Shown here: positions 10,501 to 20,951 of the stretch, in pieces
Numbering within the stretch: the stretch's first letter is position 1
Layout of the letters: each line of letters opens with the position of its first letter
Origin: Plectrocnemia conspersa
Lineage: Eukaryota > Arthropoda > Insecta > Trichoptera > Polycentropodidae
Length of the DNA: 64,000 bases
Assembly: GCA_009617715.1 (NCBI GenBank)
Contig: VTFK01000092.1
Coordinates: 62,001-126,000 of the forward strand
Direction of reading: 5' to 3'
Position numbers and translations under genes: made by a program
Notes under the pieces: model-generated
What the model was told of the DNA's origin: nothing
The model's database searches: none
Seen by the model: the letters and a program-made list of their open reading frames with translations, nothing else

Positions 10501-13500
10501 GTTTCATTATTTACTTTGATTTACGTTATGGATCAACTCTTCGTGACCGAGTAACTCACTAGCTGAAAATTTTAATTTACGATGTATTATACTTAATCAT
10601 TTCCCAGCGTTTTTTATTATATTAATTTTCTACATAATTCAGTGGACCAGTTTATTCTAACAAATTGTCCGAGTAACCAGCAAGAACAATCAGGACCTAT
10701 TTTGTCTGTTGCATTCAAAATGACATTGGAGTGAAGTTTACAAAATTATTAATGTACTTGTAAAAGTTTCTTGTTTCTTGATCGCAATCGTAAATCAAAA
10801 AGTTTCGTCCCAATATATTGACTGTATTTCCAACTATAAAGTCAGTGGCTTTGAAATACTCTTCATCACCTTCATTAATGCTAGAGTCCAACGCAAGAAC
10901 TGGTGACATGGCTGTTGTATGTAAACGTAAGTATGTAATAATGTAATTTAATTGATTGTATTAAAATATTTATGAAATATCACCTATTTGCTTCTTCCAA
11001 TTCTTCAATACTTTTGTTCTGCGTAAAAGCTTCGGGCACGAGTCAGTTCCTTCGTAATCATTATTGTGTTCCTAATTAATATAAATAATTATATTTTAGA
11101 TCCAATTTAATTTATAAAAAAAAGTTGTACATATAACTACTTTAATTTCAATAGTATTATCGTATAGATAATAATGTATTTTATAATTTTTTATGTCCGA
11201 ATAATCGTCCCATATTGCATCAAATCTGAAAAAATAGTGTAATACTATTAAATAACTATTTATTATTATAATGATTTATTATTTAAACATATATACAGTA
11301 AAGACGCATTCTCATATTTCAGATATCGTTCTAAATTTCTAAACGATTCGTTCTTAGTTTCAGTCACGGTATATATTCTTTGCTGTCGTTTCACTTTATC
11401 CATTGCTTTATCGCTTTTATGTTCATCTTCTCCCAATTCTACACCTTGCGATACCAAAAATTCCTACAATAAAATCTTTTTTATGTTATAGTTACCTACT
11501 TTATGTAAGCAAATAATATATTAATATCACTTTAGTATAATCATTGCAGCTTGTCGTATGAAAAACCATTCCTTGTATCGGCAAATCTATTCCGACGTTC
11601 AAATCTTTCCAATGCCAATGATTTCCTTCACCGTCTTTCAATATCTTGCCGCGTTTAACGACTTTACCTTGCCACAATCCTGAATTCTGTAATTTAAGAT
11701 ATATGAACACAAGTGGTTGATATTGAATTGATTAAATTAGAAAACATAGAACATTATTACCATAATATGAGGTTCTACAACTGTTAGTGTATCATCTTCG
11801 AGATAATAAATGATGGTCACATTTCTCATTGATTGATACATATCATATTCATTATCAGTAGCATTTTCTTTCATGTAAGCTTTGAATATCAGAAACTTCT
11901 TATCATATTGTACAAAACGAGGTTCAAACGGTGGAAGGTGATTAAAGTTAACTCCGCCATAGATCAAACGAGGATTGAATCTAAAGTAGATGTTTATTTA
12001 TAATATAAATTTATTTTATATGAACAAAATAATATGAATCTATCAGCTTAATATATGAAAGAACAAATTGATACTATTTGATAATAATACGTAGATAAAA
12101 ATATAGTCAGATATGATAATTCGAGAGTTTTCTATTATAGTACTCTAGAATAGTTCTTATAGTATTTTAACAATGTCCGAGAATGTGAAATGTAGTTCTT
12201 TCGGAATCTCTCAATACAATTATTCTTAAAATGTTTCAAGTTCAAAAGATAATAAGAGATCTTGAGAGTACTTTTAAGTTATCAGTAAAACGTAGTGATT
12301 TATTATTATTAATGGCTTTATAAATTTATACTATAGCTCTATAGTTTGTCTCAATAATTTTTTTACAAAAAGTTTGCTGCGATTTTTAAAGAAATATTAT
12401 ATTGGAAGATACTTTCAACATAGTTTTAATACTTATATACATACTCTTTGGCAAATCAATGATAAAGTCCATAAAATCAATTTTTTGATTCATGTGGATT
12501 AAGTTGGTAGCCTATTATGCTGCTAAAGAATTTGGATACAGTAAAACTGTGCGATAGAAAGCAATAGTACAATATAATTGGGAAGTAAATAACTTATGTA
12601 GCCCAAAATTTAATATATTGAGCACAGATTATGAAGGAAAAATATTTTTTTTATAGTCAGTGTAAGAGTCGATAAAAGAAATTTATTCATTAAAGTTAAT
12701 TAACTCACTACAAATAAGGTTGGTAGCCCTATTATAGTGTTGAATAATTAGAATCCAGTTAAAAGCGATTGATTGTAAAGCATTGAGCATATACATATGT
12801 ACGTGATTGAGATAATCTTGAATTTTAAGGGCTAGAATGTGTATTTCCTAAAACCTATTGATTCAAACCAATTTATCTCTTTGTATTGAGCGGCTCAATT
12901 TACAATTCTTTTTGCCTTCTATGTAATAATAAATAAGGTACAGGATCATTCTGTAATGTAAAAATAATTGATTTGAGAGATGAATGCTTCTATCGTGGTC
13001 AATTTTATTAAAGGGTTCAATACAGTTGGGAACCAGTTGATTTATATACCCCAAAAATTGCACATTTGAGTACGAACTGTAAGGTGAATATATGCATTTT
13101 TATAATTCATTTAAAGGTTTCAGATTTTTTTTTTATTTAAATAGGTTACCACATTACAAACAAGGTTGGTAGCACTATTATGGTGCTGAAGAATTTGGAT
13201 ACACTAAAACTGTGCAATAGATAGCGGTTGATTATGTAAAATTGAATAAGTATGTGATTGAGATAATCTGGACTGTCAATTCTAAAAACTAGAATGTGTT
13301 TATTCCTAGAAACCGTTGATTCATAGCGATTTATCTTTTCGTATTAGGCGGCTTCAATTCCCAATTCGCTTTACATTAGATATGACTTGTATTTCGTGTA
13401 ATAGGAACTGATTTAAGAAATGTATGCTTATCTTATAATCAATTGTAGCAAAGGATTCAATATAACTGGAAAGCAAATGACTTATATAGCCCAAAATTTA

Positions 13501-13763
13501 AATTATTTTACAAAAATAAGAAGTAAAAAAAATATGTTTTTTAGTTTTTTTATTATTAGTATTAATCTTACTTACATATTCTCATATTTAGTATTCAGAT
13601 GAGCAGCTCCTTTAAGATCCATCGGATCACCTCCTATGCCTCTAGCATCACACTTTGCTATCGGAATACCGTGTTTGAATATCAACTTTTGTCCGATGTG
13701 GAACTGAGTCTTTCCAGGATCTTGAAATGTTAATCCAGGTAATTTAGGTAAGTTCCAAGACAT
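7558..13763 (-). CDS. EF-hand domain-containing family protein (EFHC1/EFHC2-like, three DM10 domains), axonemal
   Basis: Eleven minus-strand exons: 13763-13576, 11980-11761, 11686-11531, 11463-11297, 11225-11141, 11071-10984, 10911-10725, 10115-10046, 9976-9860, 9804-9588 and 7745-7558. All junctions keep phase; about 560 residues, or about 628 if the tail exons at 6858-7508 are used (human EFHC1 has 640). The N-terminus MSWNLPKLPGLTFQDPGKTQ and the GIGGDP motif match family starts. DM10 domains lie at about residues 75-185 (YYLEDDTLTVVEP, NSGLWQG), 230-350 (YYLYDNTIEI, GRNFLIYDCD) and 427-525 (NSGLVPG, YIGALVKI). EFHC proteins are microtubule inner proteins of ciliary doublets. Weak points: the exon 7 donor that keeps frame is GTCATT, whereas the better-looking GTAAAC at 10741 would lead to a stop; the exon 4 donor is GTATAT. 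No C-terminal EF-hand is recognisable. Confidence 0.9.
8134..9180 (+). mobile_element. Composite repeat, copy 1: end module, foldback interior, end module
   Basis: The left end module (8134-8264, starting CAGGGATGTCATTTCAG) is truncated. The right end module (9041-9180, starting near GAGGGACAAC and ending AATGACATTTCTG) is in the same orientation; both contain the shared core around AAATGACATGCAT or its variants. Between them are a foldback segment (8391-8624) and a segment rich in TTTCACTA/TTTCACTG motifs (8670-9010). The same order recurs at 17876-18845 and, reversed, at 20952-21810. No coding region is seen, so the element would be non-autonomous. Confidence 0.65.
8391..8624. repeat. Long near-palindrome (foldback), arms of about 95 bp
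   Basis: The left arm runs from GTATCTAAACCGAATTTT through CTTCTCAGAAGTCAAAAATC to AATAAAATCGTGCC (ends 8486). The right arm starts near 8528 with ACACGATTTTATTTTT and mirrors it back to AAAATTCGGTTTGAATAC. The spacer is about 40 bp. Single arms of the same family occur at 21690-21810 and 46185-46310, so the palindrome looks like a secondary inverted duplication. RNA copied across it would form a long hairpin. Confidence 0.75.
10116..10724 (-). other. EFHC intron 7
   Basis: A 609-bp intron with no gene. It holds three related short motifs of the form CCGAGTAAC or GACGAGTTAACTCG (about 10485-10497, 10540-10552 and 10664-10678). It is bounded by the acceptor TTCCAG (10117-10116) and by the doubtful GTCATT donor at 10724. 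Confidence 0.5.
11981..13575 (-). repeat. EFHC intron 1 with diverged tandem repeat of about 445 bp
   Basis: The unit start AAGGTTGGTAGC...CTATTAT occurs at about 12718 and 13163 (and AAGTTGGTAGCCTATTAT at 12505). The internal marker GTGATTGAGATAATCT is at about 12803 and 13253, and the unit end TATAGCCCAAAATTTAA is at about 12600 and 13485 (a variant at 13045). This gives one complete unit flanked by partial units, with a period near 445 bp, filling most of 12450-13510. No coding potential is evident. Intron ends are GTAAGT (13575) and TTTAG (11981). Confidence 0.7.
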
Positions 13764-14076
13764 TGTAAGATACGTATTTCAAAGACGATGAAAAGAACGA
13801 TCTTTTATTTGATTTGTTTTGCGACTGTTGCTTAGTAATATTCATCAATAAGTGCATAGAAATGCAAGTTAATTTGTATTGGTGACAATGCATCTCTATT
13901 GTATATACTTATATATCAATGAAATACACGACTGTTCACTATCTCAATAAAAATAATACTGTTTATTGATAATATATACTAGTACTAAAACTATGTGGTA
14001 AGGTTAAATGAAATTATATATTGCTCAATAATTTTATTATTTTCAACTACATTAAAGCTTTATTAAAATGATTTAA
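13764..14076 (-). other. Short spacer between the two ciliary genes
   Basis: Only 313 bp separate the EFHC start codon from the stop codon of the coiled-coil gene upstream on the same strand. The spacer must contain the upstream gene's 3' UTR and the EFHC promoter, including the X-box-like site at 13827-13839. Confidence 0.7.
13827..13839 (-). promoter_or_regulatory. Candidate RFX X-box upstream of the EFHC gene
   Basis: On the gene strand the sequence reads ATTACT A AGCAAC, matching the X-box consensus RYYVYY N1-3 RRNRAC at every constrained position, 64 bp upstream of the EFHC start codon. RFX factors commonly drive ciliary genes through such sites. The consensus is loose, so a single match has limited weight; the similar match upstream of the neighbouring ciliary gene adds support. 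Confidence 0.45.
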
Positions 14077-15837
14077 TTAATATTGTAAATCAATTGAAGG
14101 TCGCAGAGGAGCTGAATGGTGGAAACGTGGTTTGATTCGATTCGGCAATTCCTTTTTATCTTCCTTCTTATCGACCGGCGTCTTTTTATTTACTTCAAGC
14201 TTTTTAACAGTGAGTTGCTTTTTTAATTCTTCATGCTCTATTCTAAGATCTTTGATCTGTTAATATTATTCACATAAATATATATATAAAATTAGAAATG
14301 GGCTAGGAATGAATTTGATATAAAGTCCTAATTGGATATATAATACATACTAAGCACAGACTCATCTGGTAGTCTCCCAACAACTCTTTATTCACAAGTA
14401 TATTGTTATCTTGTTGCTGATCCACCATACTTCTTAACTTGTTTCTTTCTGCTTTCTTTTCAAATAGTTCTGTACGAAACTATTGATATTATCACGTTAA
14501 TGATCGTAAAACCTATAAAAACATATGCATTTATCCCAACTACAATACCTTATCCAACTCTATTTTCATTTCTTCTAGTTGTACATTTTCTTTTTCACAT
14601 TTGGAAGTCAAGAAGATCAACTTGTGTTCAATATTAACTAACTTCTGATTGAGATGTAAGCTTAGTTCTGTGAGATTTTCAATCTCTTTATCGTATTCTA
14701 AAAGTAAAATAGAATCTATACATAGTGATATTACAATTATAGCAATTGAGCCGATTACCATCTGATTTAATGACCATATTTTGATTCTCAATCAATAATT
14801 TCTCATAATCACTAACGTTAACACCTGATCCCAAAGCATTGTAGGAATCTAACTTCTCTTTATCGGACGCCAGTGACTTTTTTGTGTGAAGATACGGCAA
14901 TCTAACTTTTGATACTTCGTTCATTTTATTATCAAGCTTTAAAATAAATTGATCAATGGTCTGTAATATTAAAATATTATTATATATTAATACTAAAATA
15001 CTTTTTGTATGGAATATATATTCAGATAAGAACCTTATCATGCAACGGTTTTTCAGAGTATGCGTAAAACAAGTTCTTTGCTGTGTTTTTCAAATGCTTT
15101 TTAACTTTTTTAATCCTGTTAGAGCAGTCTTCAAGATGGCTTTGTTTAAATGAAACGGCCTGTTTCAATTTCTCTTCCATCTGAATTGTATAAAGTTGTT
15201 TATATTTATACTCACATATAAAATTTTTATGAAAAATATACCATTTTCAACTCATCTTCTCCTCTCTTGACAACTTTTTCATACTCGAATAACTTTTCTT
15301 TATACTGACATTCAATATCATCGTCTACAGTTATGTCAAAGTTAATCTGTAATATTTGATTAATATAGTTTTTGCAATAATAATTATATTTTCAATTTAT
15401 ACCTCTTTTTTATTAAAATGTTCAAACATTTTCACATTTAGGAATATATTGTTTTCTAAAATTGCTATCCTTTCCTCCATGATTTTATTAAACTCATCAT
15501 TGCCATTAGAATTTGTCAGTAATGCTTGACTTTTATCGACCGTTTCATTATTATGTTTATCCATGGAATCATTCTAACAATTTTTTTTTATGTAAATAAT
15601 AAGATAATATATTAAATCATAATTTTAATACTAACATAATCTTCATTAGTAGGTAAAGTTCCATTTTCGAGACTATCTAAAATGTTCAATGTATTATTGA
15701 TTATTTTATTACTTATGATTTTATTAATCAATATTAAAACCTTTCATATTTGATCCATCGTCACTTCCGTCATTCTCCATTGATTCATTAGATTTATTTA
15801 AATTTGTTGTTTTAGAATCAGCAATGTTAATCGACAT
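14077..15837 (-). CDS. CCDC113/CCDC96-family coiled-coil ciliary protein (DUF4201)
   Basis: Nine phase-consistent minus-strand exons: 15837-15741, 15676-15636, 15573-15403, 15346-15242, 15180-15034, 14960-14759, 14697-14549, 14479-14351 and 14256-14077, giving 406 residues. After an acidic, Asn/Ser-rich N-terminus (about 1-65) the protein is almost continuously heptad-like coiled coil up to about residue 370, followed by a basic tail ending RPSIDLQY. The stretch DYEKLLIENQNMVIKSDEYD resembles the family core (D-[FY]-E-x-L-x-I-E-N-Q), and ERNKLR occurs near the end of the coil. Length is close to CCDC113 (377 in human) and shorter than CCDC96. Both proteins form a complex on cilia and flagella. 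It lies head-to-tail with the EFHC gene, another axonemal component. The exon 5 donor (GTTCTT) is weak but keeps phase. The CCDC113 versus CCDC96 assignment is uncertain. Confidence 0.8.
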
Positions 15838-15870
15838 TCTGTATTTTCTTTTATAAATTTATTTACTTTT

Positions 15871-15884
15871 GTTTCTTTGGTGAT
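15871..15884 (-). promoter_or_regulatory. Candidate RFX X-box upstream of the CCDC113-like gene
   Basis: On the gene strand the sequence is ATCACC AA AGAAAC, fitting RYYVYY N1-3 RRNRAC at all constrained positions, 34 bp upstream of the start codon at 15837. It may fall in the 5' UTR. A similar site precedes the EFHC gene. Confidence 0.35.
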
Positions 15885-16159
15885 GTAAATAATTCTGTAA
15901 CTATAGAGACGTCCCTCAATATGAAAACAAACCGTGCAAAGAAATACAAGTCTTTATTTTGTAAAGGTACAATTTTTATCCAACTGTTTACAACATATTA
16001 AAATTGATACAAAAAAATAATACATATAAACACGTGTGTAACAACCCAAACTTCTATTTATTATACAATACATTGATCGTAGAGTTATAAATTATTAAAA
16101 AAGTTAAAATTACAATAACGTCTTATAAAAATAATAATCAATGTAAAACTTTTTAACGT

Positions 16160-16879
16160 TTACCGACCAATGATGGTCGGCTCGTCGGCCATTCCAAACT
16201 CTTCCGTAATGGCCTTCATGCCTTTCCGCTTCTTCGAGTATATCATGAATGAAAGTCCGGCTATCACGTTGATTCCTAATACGATCCACGCCAGATAAAC
16301 GCTAAATCCATATCTGAAAGCAAAGTATAATGTATAATATATATTATAAATAACAAGTGTAATTAAAAATGTTAATTATTACGAATATGTTGCTCCTTTT
16401 GGAAAAGAGTAGACAAGATTTTGCTTCTCGTATTCGACGGAGGAAATCAAGACTTGGATAACAACCAGGGCAGTCGCAGCTGAAAGATATGAATGAAAAT
16501 TAATAATAAATATATACAATAGTACTCTATTGTTTATTTATTATTAATCTAAGGAAACTATGAATTAGAAGTAACAATATATACCTGTGATGAAGTGGAT
16601 TCCTCCGGCAAGTCTTTTGAACATGTACCTCGGATTTAAGAATGTGTATAATGAGAAACCACAGCCCATACACATAACGAACATGCTTATGATGGCAAAA
16701 GATACACACGTACGGCTGTAATCTGTTAATAAATAATTGAGTTTTAGTATTGTTTATAAAAATTATATATATTTTTATGTCAAAAGATTCAATATACTAA
16801 CGCACGATATCTGTATCCAGGGACGGGTCGGTCTTTATCTTCTGATCAGTTGGGAATAAGTCGTGGAATTTGCACCGGC
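16160..16879 (-). CDS. Claudin/PMP22/CACNG-family tetraspan membrane protein, C-terminal four exons
   Basis: Exons 16879-16802, 16722-16585, 16479-16383 and 16313-16160 encode residues 177-331. They begin with RRCKFHDLF, supplying the second extracellular-loop cysteine, followed by three hydrophobic segments: about 209-228 ([20 protein letters not shown]), 239-265 (with LAGGIHFIT) and 283-305 ([20 protein letters not shown]). A basic cytoplasmic tail follows ([14 protein letters not shown]...). The donors are GTTAGT, GTATAT and GTAATA. The N-terminal half, with membrane segment 1 and the GLWxxC motif, is at 32291-32889; phase matches exactly across the 15.4-kb intron (C|GC). The family includes claudins, PMP22-like proteins and stargazin-type auxiliary subunits. 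Which subfamily this belongs to cannot be settled by eye. Confidence 0.85.
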
Positions 16880-17875
16880 CTGAAAGTTAATTAAAACAAT
16901 TATTAGTTTCATAATGACTTATACAGTAAAGACAAGCATTACTTTTCCAAAATTGCAATAATTTGTAATCTAATTTATTTTTAGGTAATATAAATATTTC
17001 TTTTAAAAAAGTAAATTTCTTACTTTTCCCAGTAGGTACTTTCATTAAATCAAAAGAAAATAGATAGATTAGATAAAACAGCATTCGAGTCTTCATTATA
17101 TTCTTTAAAGTGAGTAAACAACAATAAAGAAGAAACTTTGACGCCGTGCTAACTAATAAGTATTTAAAATTTCATTAAAGAAGTAATTATTTTTTACAAA
17201 AAGGCTTCATATTTGCATTAAAGTGTATATTGTTTGCCAAAAAATTAAAATCTGAATTTAAATTAGATTTTCAAAAACATATTTAATTTTTATTCATAAA
17301 TTAAATCATTGCAATTATGAGTACTGAAAATAGTACTGCGTACTGAATTATATAAAAAACATATATTTATCAGTAGAGAGTGGCAGACTTGTTTGCATTA
17401 TTAATTTTATTTCCAGATATTGTTGCAATCTGACAACAATCCGTTCCAGTTTAGTCGAGAGCGACTGCTACCAATCTGCCAGTCTCTAATAATCAAAGTA
17501 CAAGATAGACCTGGAGTTGTGTTAATGAAATAATAATTTTCATAGATTGTTATAAAATTTACCACTTTTCATGCCACATTTAAAGCCTTTTTAAGTGTGT
17601 ATTAATGTAATTTTTACAATATATAGGCACATCTCTTCTTAGACACATACATACATACCGAGTTCTTCATTACGAAGTAATGTGCAACACCTTTCTGTAA
17701 TTCATCGACATGATCTATTTAGAGACATCTATATGATATGATTGTTAGGAATTATTAGTTACAGAATATGACTAAATATGTCATTAGTTTATATGTTATA
17801 TTTTTAAAATATATTATAGTTTATTATATGTATATGTTTTAAAGGAAATTATTTTTAAATTTCACTAACTAAGCC

Positions 17876-18845
17876 CAGGGACAACATTTCAGCTTTTTCT
17901 AGAGAGGGGTGGGGGCAAAAATTGGCCCGTCAATAATCGTTTTTTATATTTCGATTTCATTAAAATGCATAGTATATCATTAAATGACACGTATTTTTCT
18001 AGTTAAATTCAAAGGGGAGGGGCAAATATTCCCATTTCCCCCCCTCAAATGACGTCCCTGTTTAGAATTCATGGCAAAAACAATAAAATCGTGCTGTCAA
18101 GGCTCGGTCAGGATAGCTATCATATTTTTAAAACAGTGTAATATTGAAGTGCAGACCAACTATGGTGCAATATGCGAGATGCGACGTTTGTCTGTGTTTC
18201 TTCTTTCGCATATTTTCCTTTGAGAGATAAATTGGCTTAGTTTGTATTTTGAACTTGACCTAATAAAAGTTCCAAATCTATAATTAATTTAATACTTTCA
18301 TTAGGGCAAGTTGGGTTTGGGGTTTGACAGCAAACGTAATATGTTCGCAACTGTCAAATTGAGTTTCATAAACATTGAAAGCAGCATATAATTTCACTAG
18401 CGCCTATTATTGTAATTATATTTTCGCTAGTAGATGAAAACGTATTTGGACTTTATCGAAAAATACGCATTCACTATAACATTTATACATCACATGTAAA
18501 TAAATAATGATAAGTATGTAAATGTATATATTTATATATCGGTGAAAATGTATTCCAATATGATTTCACTGAAAGGATACTCTTAAAAAAATATTTTCGA
18601 AATACTCAAAACGTTTTTTTTTTTAAATTTTCTTTGAGAGATAAATCGATATTTTTTGTTTTAGTATCTGGAACGTCATTTCAGATTTTTTCAGAAGACG
18701 GGGGGAGGGCAAAATTTGGCCAGTCAGTAGACGTTTTTTGAATATTTCAATTTTATAAAAACTAATAGTATTTCATTGAATGACATGCATTTTTCAAGAG
18801 GGGGGGGGGGCAAATGCCAGCTATCTCCCTCAAGTGACGTCCCTG
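17876..18845 (+). mobile_element. Composite repeat, copy 2 (best preserved ends)
   Basis: The left module (17876-18060) starts CAGGGACAACATTTCAG and ends AAATGACGTCCCTG. The right module (18668-18845) starts CTGGAACGTCATTTCAG and ends AAGTGACGTCCCTG. Each has inverted ends (CAGGGACGTCA and TGACGTCCCTG) and internal G-runs, and both point the same way. The interior (18062-18660) carries a single foldback-arm piece (ACAATAAAATCGTGCTGTCAA) and the TTTCACTAG-rich segment. The CAG start and inverted ends suggest an hAT-like MITE for the module. Clear 8-bp target duplications are not visible. Confidence 0.65.
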
Positions 18846-18899
18846 TCTAGGCCACTAAAAATGTAGCAAATCATTAATTTATAATTTTACTGTTCAATA

Positions 18900-19395
18900 G
18901 CAGCTGGCGCCAGTCAACCACACGCTAGAGTTCGTCGTTTATAGTGCGGAAGAGCGAGGGACCACTCTTGAGGTTAAACCCAAACTCTTGAGTGAAAGTA
19001 ATCTCTCGGGATGGCCGTCTGAGGTAGGGCGCGAGGCACTATTTATGATGAACAAAGCATAGCAGAATAACGCAAGCAGGACCAAAGAGGCTCGGCCCTG
19101 AGGGGAACCGAGGGACAAGGCTGCAACTGAGGCAACATATACATCCCTCGAAGATCAGGGGGGTGGTTTTGTGACAAGGATGATACGCAATGAATGCAAT
19201 ACAAAGCAATGCAGGCCAGCCAACGAGAGCATGTCTCCCCGAGCGCTCGGGAGTAATACTAATGCAACTCCAATAAAATATTTAGCACTACGGGGAGGGG
19301 GGGGGGTGAGATCCCGCTCATCTAGCCGTCAAAAGCTGGGTGCTCCTAAGTCCCAGGTACTGGTAACAGCGACGCACACAAAGGATAACTCGTAG
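18900..19395 (+). mobile_element. Probable 5' fragment of a non-LTR retrotransposon (5' UTR plus start of an ORF1-like frame)
   Basis: This GC-rich block contrasts strongly with its surroundings. It ends in an open frame from 19171 to 19395 (74 residues) that begins MTRMIRN and becomes Ser/Arg/Gly-rich (PRALGSNT, GGGGVRSRSSSRQKLG), the composition of the disordered start of LINE ORF1 proteins. The block directly abuts a composite repeat on its left and plain AT-rich DNA on its right, as expected for a truncated insertion. No reverse transcriptase follows. The assignment rests on composition and is uncertain. Confidence 0.4.
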
Positions 19396-20429
19396 CTATA
19401 CTTCTATTCAATATCAATGAAACTGTATTGATATACGAACATTCGAAACATTTTGGCCTTAACAAGTGGTTTGTCGTCCAATAATTATTCGTTAGCCTGG
19501 GAAAAATATTAAAAATATGATTTAATATAAATTAAATCAGTATTATTTTAAGTCTCCTTTTGTCATCTGTTGCTCCATTGTGATTTGAATTTCAATAATA
19601 AAAATTGTCGTGAATTTATGGATTTAATATTAAAAATACTCTGTTGATTTTCAACTAGTACGATGCTAGTTTAGTATAAAGTTATTTATACTATGTCTCA
19701 CGTGCCAGATATTCAATTTTATCGGTATTGAAAGCTATATATTTTTTATTATGCTCTCAGGGATGAACTTTACGCGATGAGCGCTTTCTCATCAGTCTGA
19801 AAGTACTGGAAAGTACACGGAAGCATAGTAGTACATTGCTAATATCGTTCCGCCAGAGTAATTTTATTTATATGTATAAAAATATACATACATTTAAGTA
19901 CATGTGTGGGAATAATCCCTTAATATGGGCGGATATAGGGAAAATGCGAGAGAACGCTTTGGGGCTAAAACAAAAGAGCTAAATGTAAAAAGCGCATTTA
20001 TGGCAGACATCTGGTTTTAGGCCAAAATTACGCGTTTCGTCATAATGTTTTATGTGTGCTTTTCTTATATAATTTGGATTACTGGTATTTTTACACAATC
20101 TTTCAAATAAAAATCATACTATTATGTATTATAAAAGTGGCTCAAAAAAGTGACTATAATTCTATATTTTATTTATTATAGATTTTATCATTAACCAGCA
20201 AAATATCCGGCGTTTCTCGGATTCTTTCTAATTGAAAATTTAAATATAAAAAGACAATGATTTTAATTACACTTTGTTTCTATTGTATACCACTACAATA
20301 GATTTGGTACTATTTTAATGCTTTATTACCAACATTATTTCATTTATTTAAAGTTTATTTTATATTTATTTGACCATAGAAAAAGTAGAAAATAATTGAA
20401 CTAATTCCAATCTTCCACAATCCACTATG

Positions 20430-20715
20430 TTGATAAATACGGCACGCATCCATTTTAATTCAAAGCCAACAAAATCATATCCATGTCACCAGATTAGCCG
20501 GACACGTCGGGCAAGATTTAATTCGGATTTAACGCCCGTTTTTCGCTCTCTTTCAACGCGTCGCTAATTTACATGTATGAGCGGCTTCTTTGTCCGTTTA
20601 ATTATATCACACGTGTCCCTGTCTCCGGGTCTACCCACGCGAAACAGTTTTACTAAATTGCACCGCCACCGGAACGGATTTCGTTCTATTCTTGTCCGCA
20701 GATAATGTGTACTTT
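20430..20715. other. Less AT-rich intronic block, candidate regulatory element
   Basis: Unique-looking sequence with many CG dinucleotides and a palindromic CACGTG E-box (in ACACGTGTC, about 20610). No frame is open across it. It resembles the other GC-elevated islands in this window and differs from the repeats around it. Confidence 0.35.
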
Positions 20716-20951
20716 GTTTTCGCTAATTGACTTGTACTCTTTGTAAAATGTTTTAAATGTAAAACTAGGATAAATAAGATTTCACACAATCGTTTATTTT
20801 TTCATTATAATCTGTGTTTTATAGTTTTGTTTTTGTAACAACATGAAAAAACGCTGATTATTATTAAACTATGAGAGATGTTCCATAAGTAATAAACAAG
20901 GCCAGTAAAAATAGTTATTTATATTATTTTATTTATAATAGGGTGCAAAAT

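Noticed and set aside
17876..18845. Ordinary LTR retrotransposon with short LTRs
   Set aside because: The paired modules have inverted CAGGGACG ends rather than TG...CA, there is no primer-binding site or polypurine tract that I can see, and no gag or pol frame.
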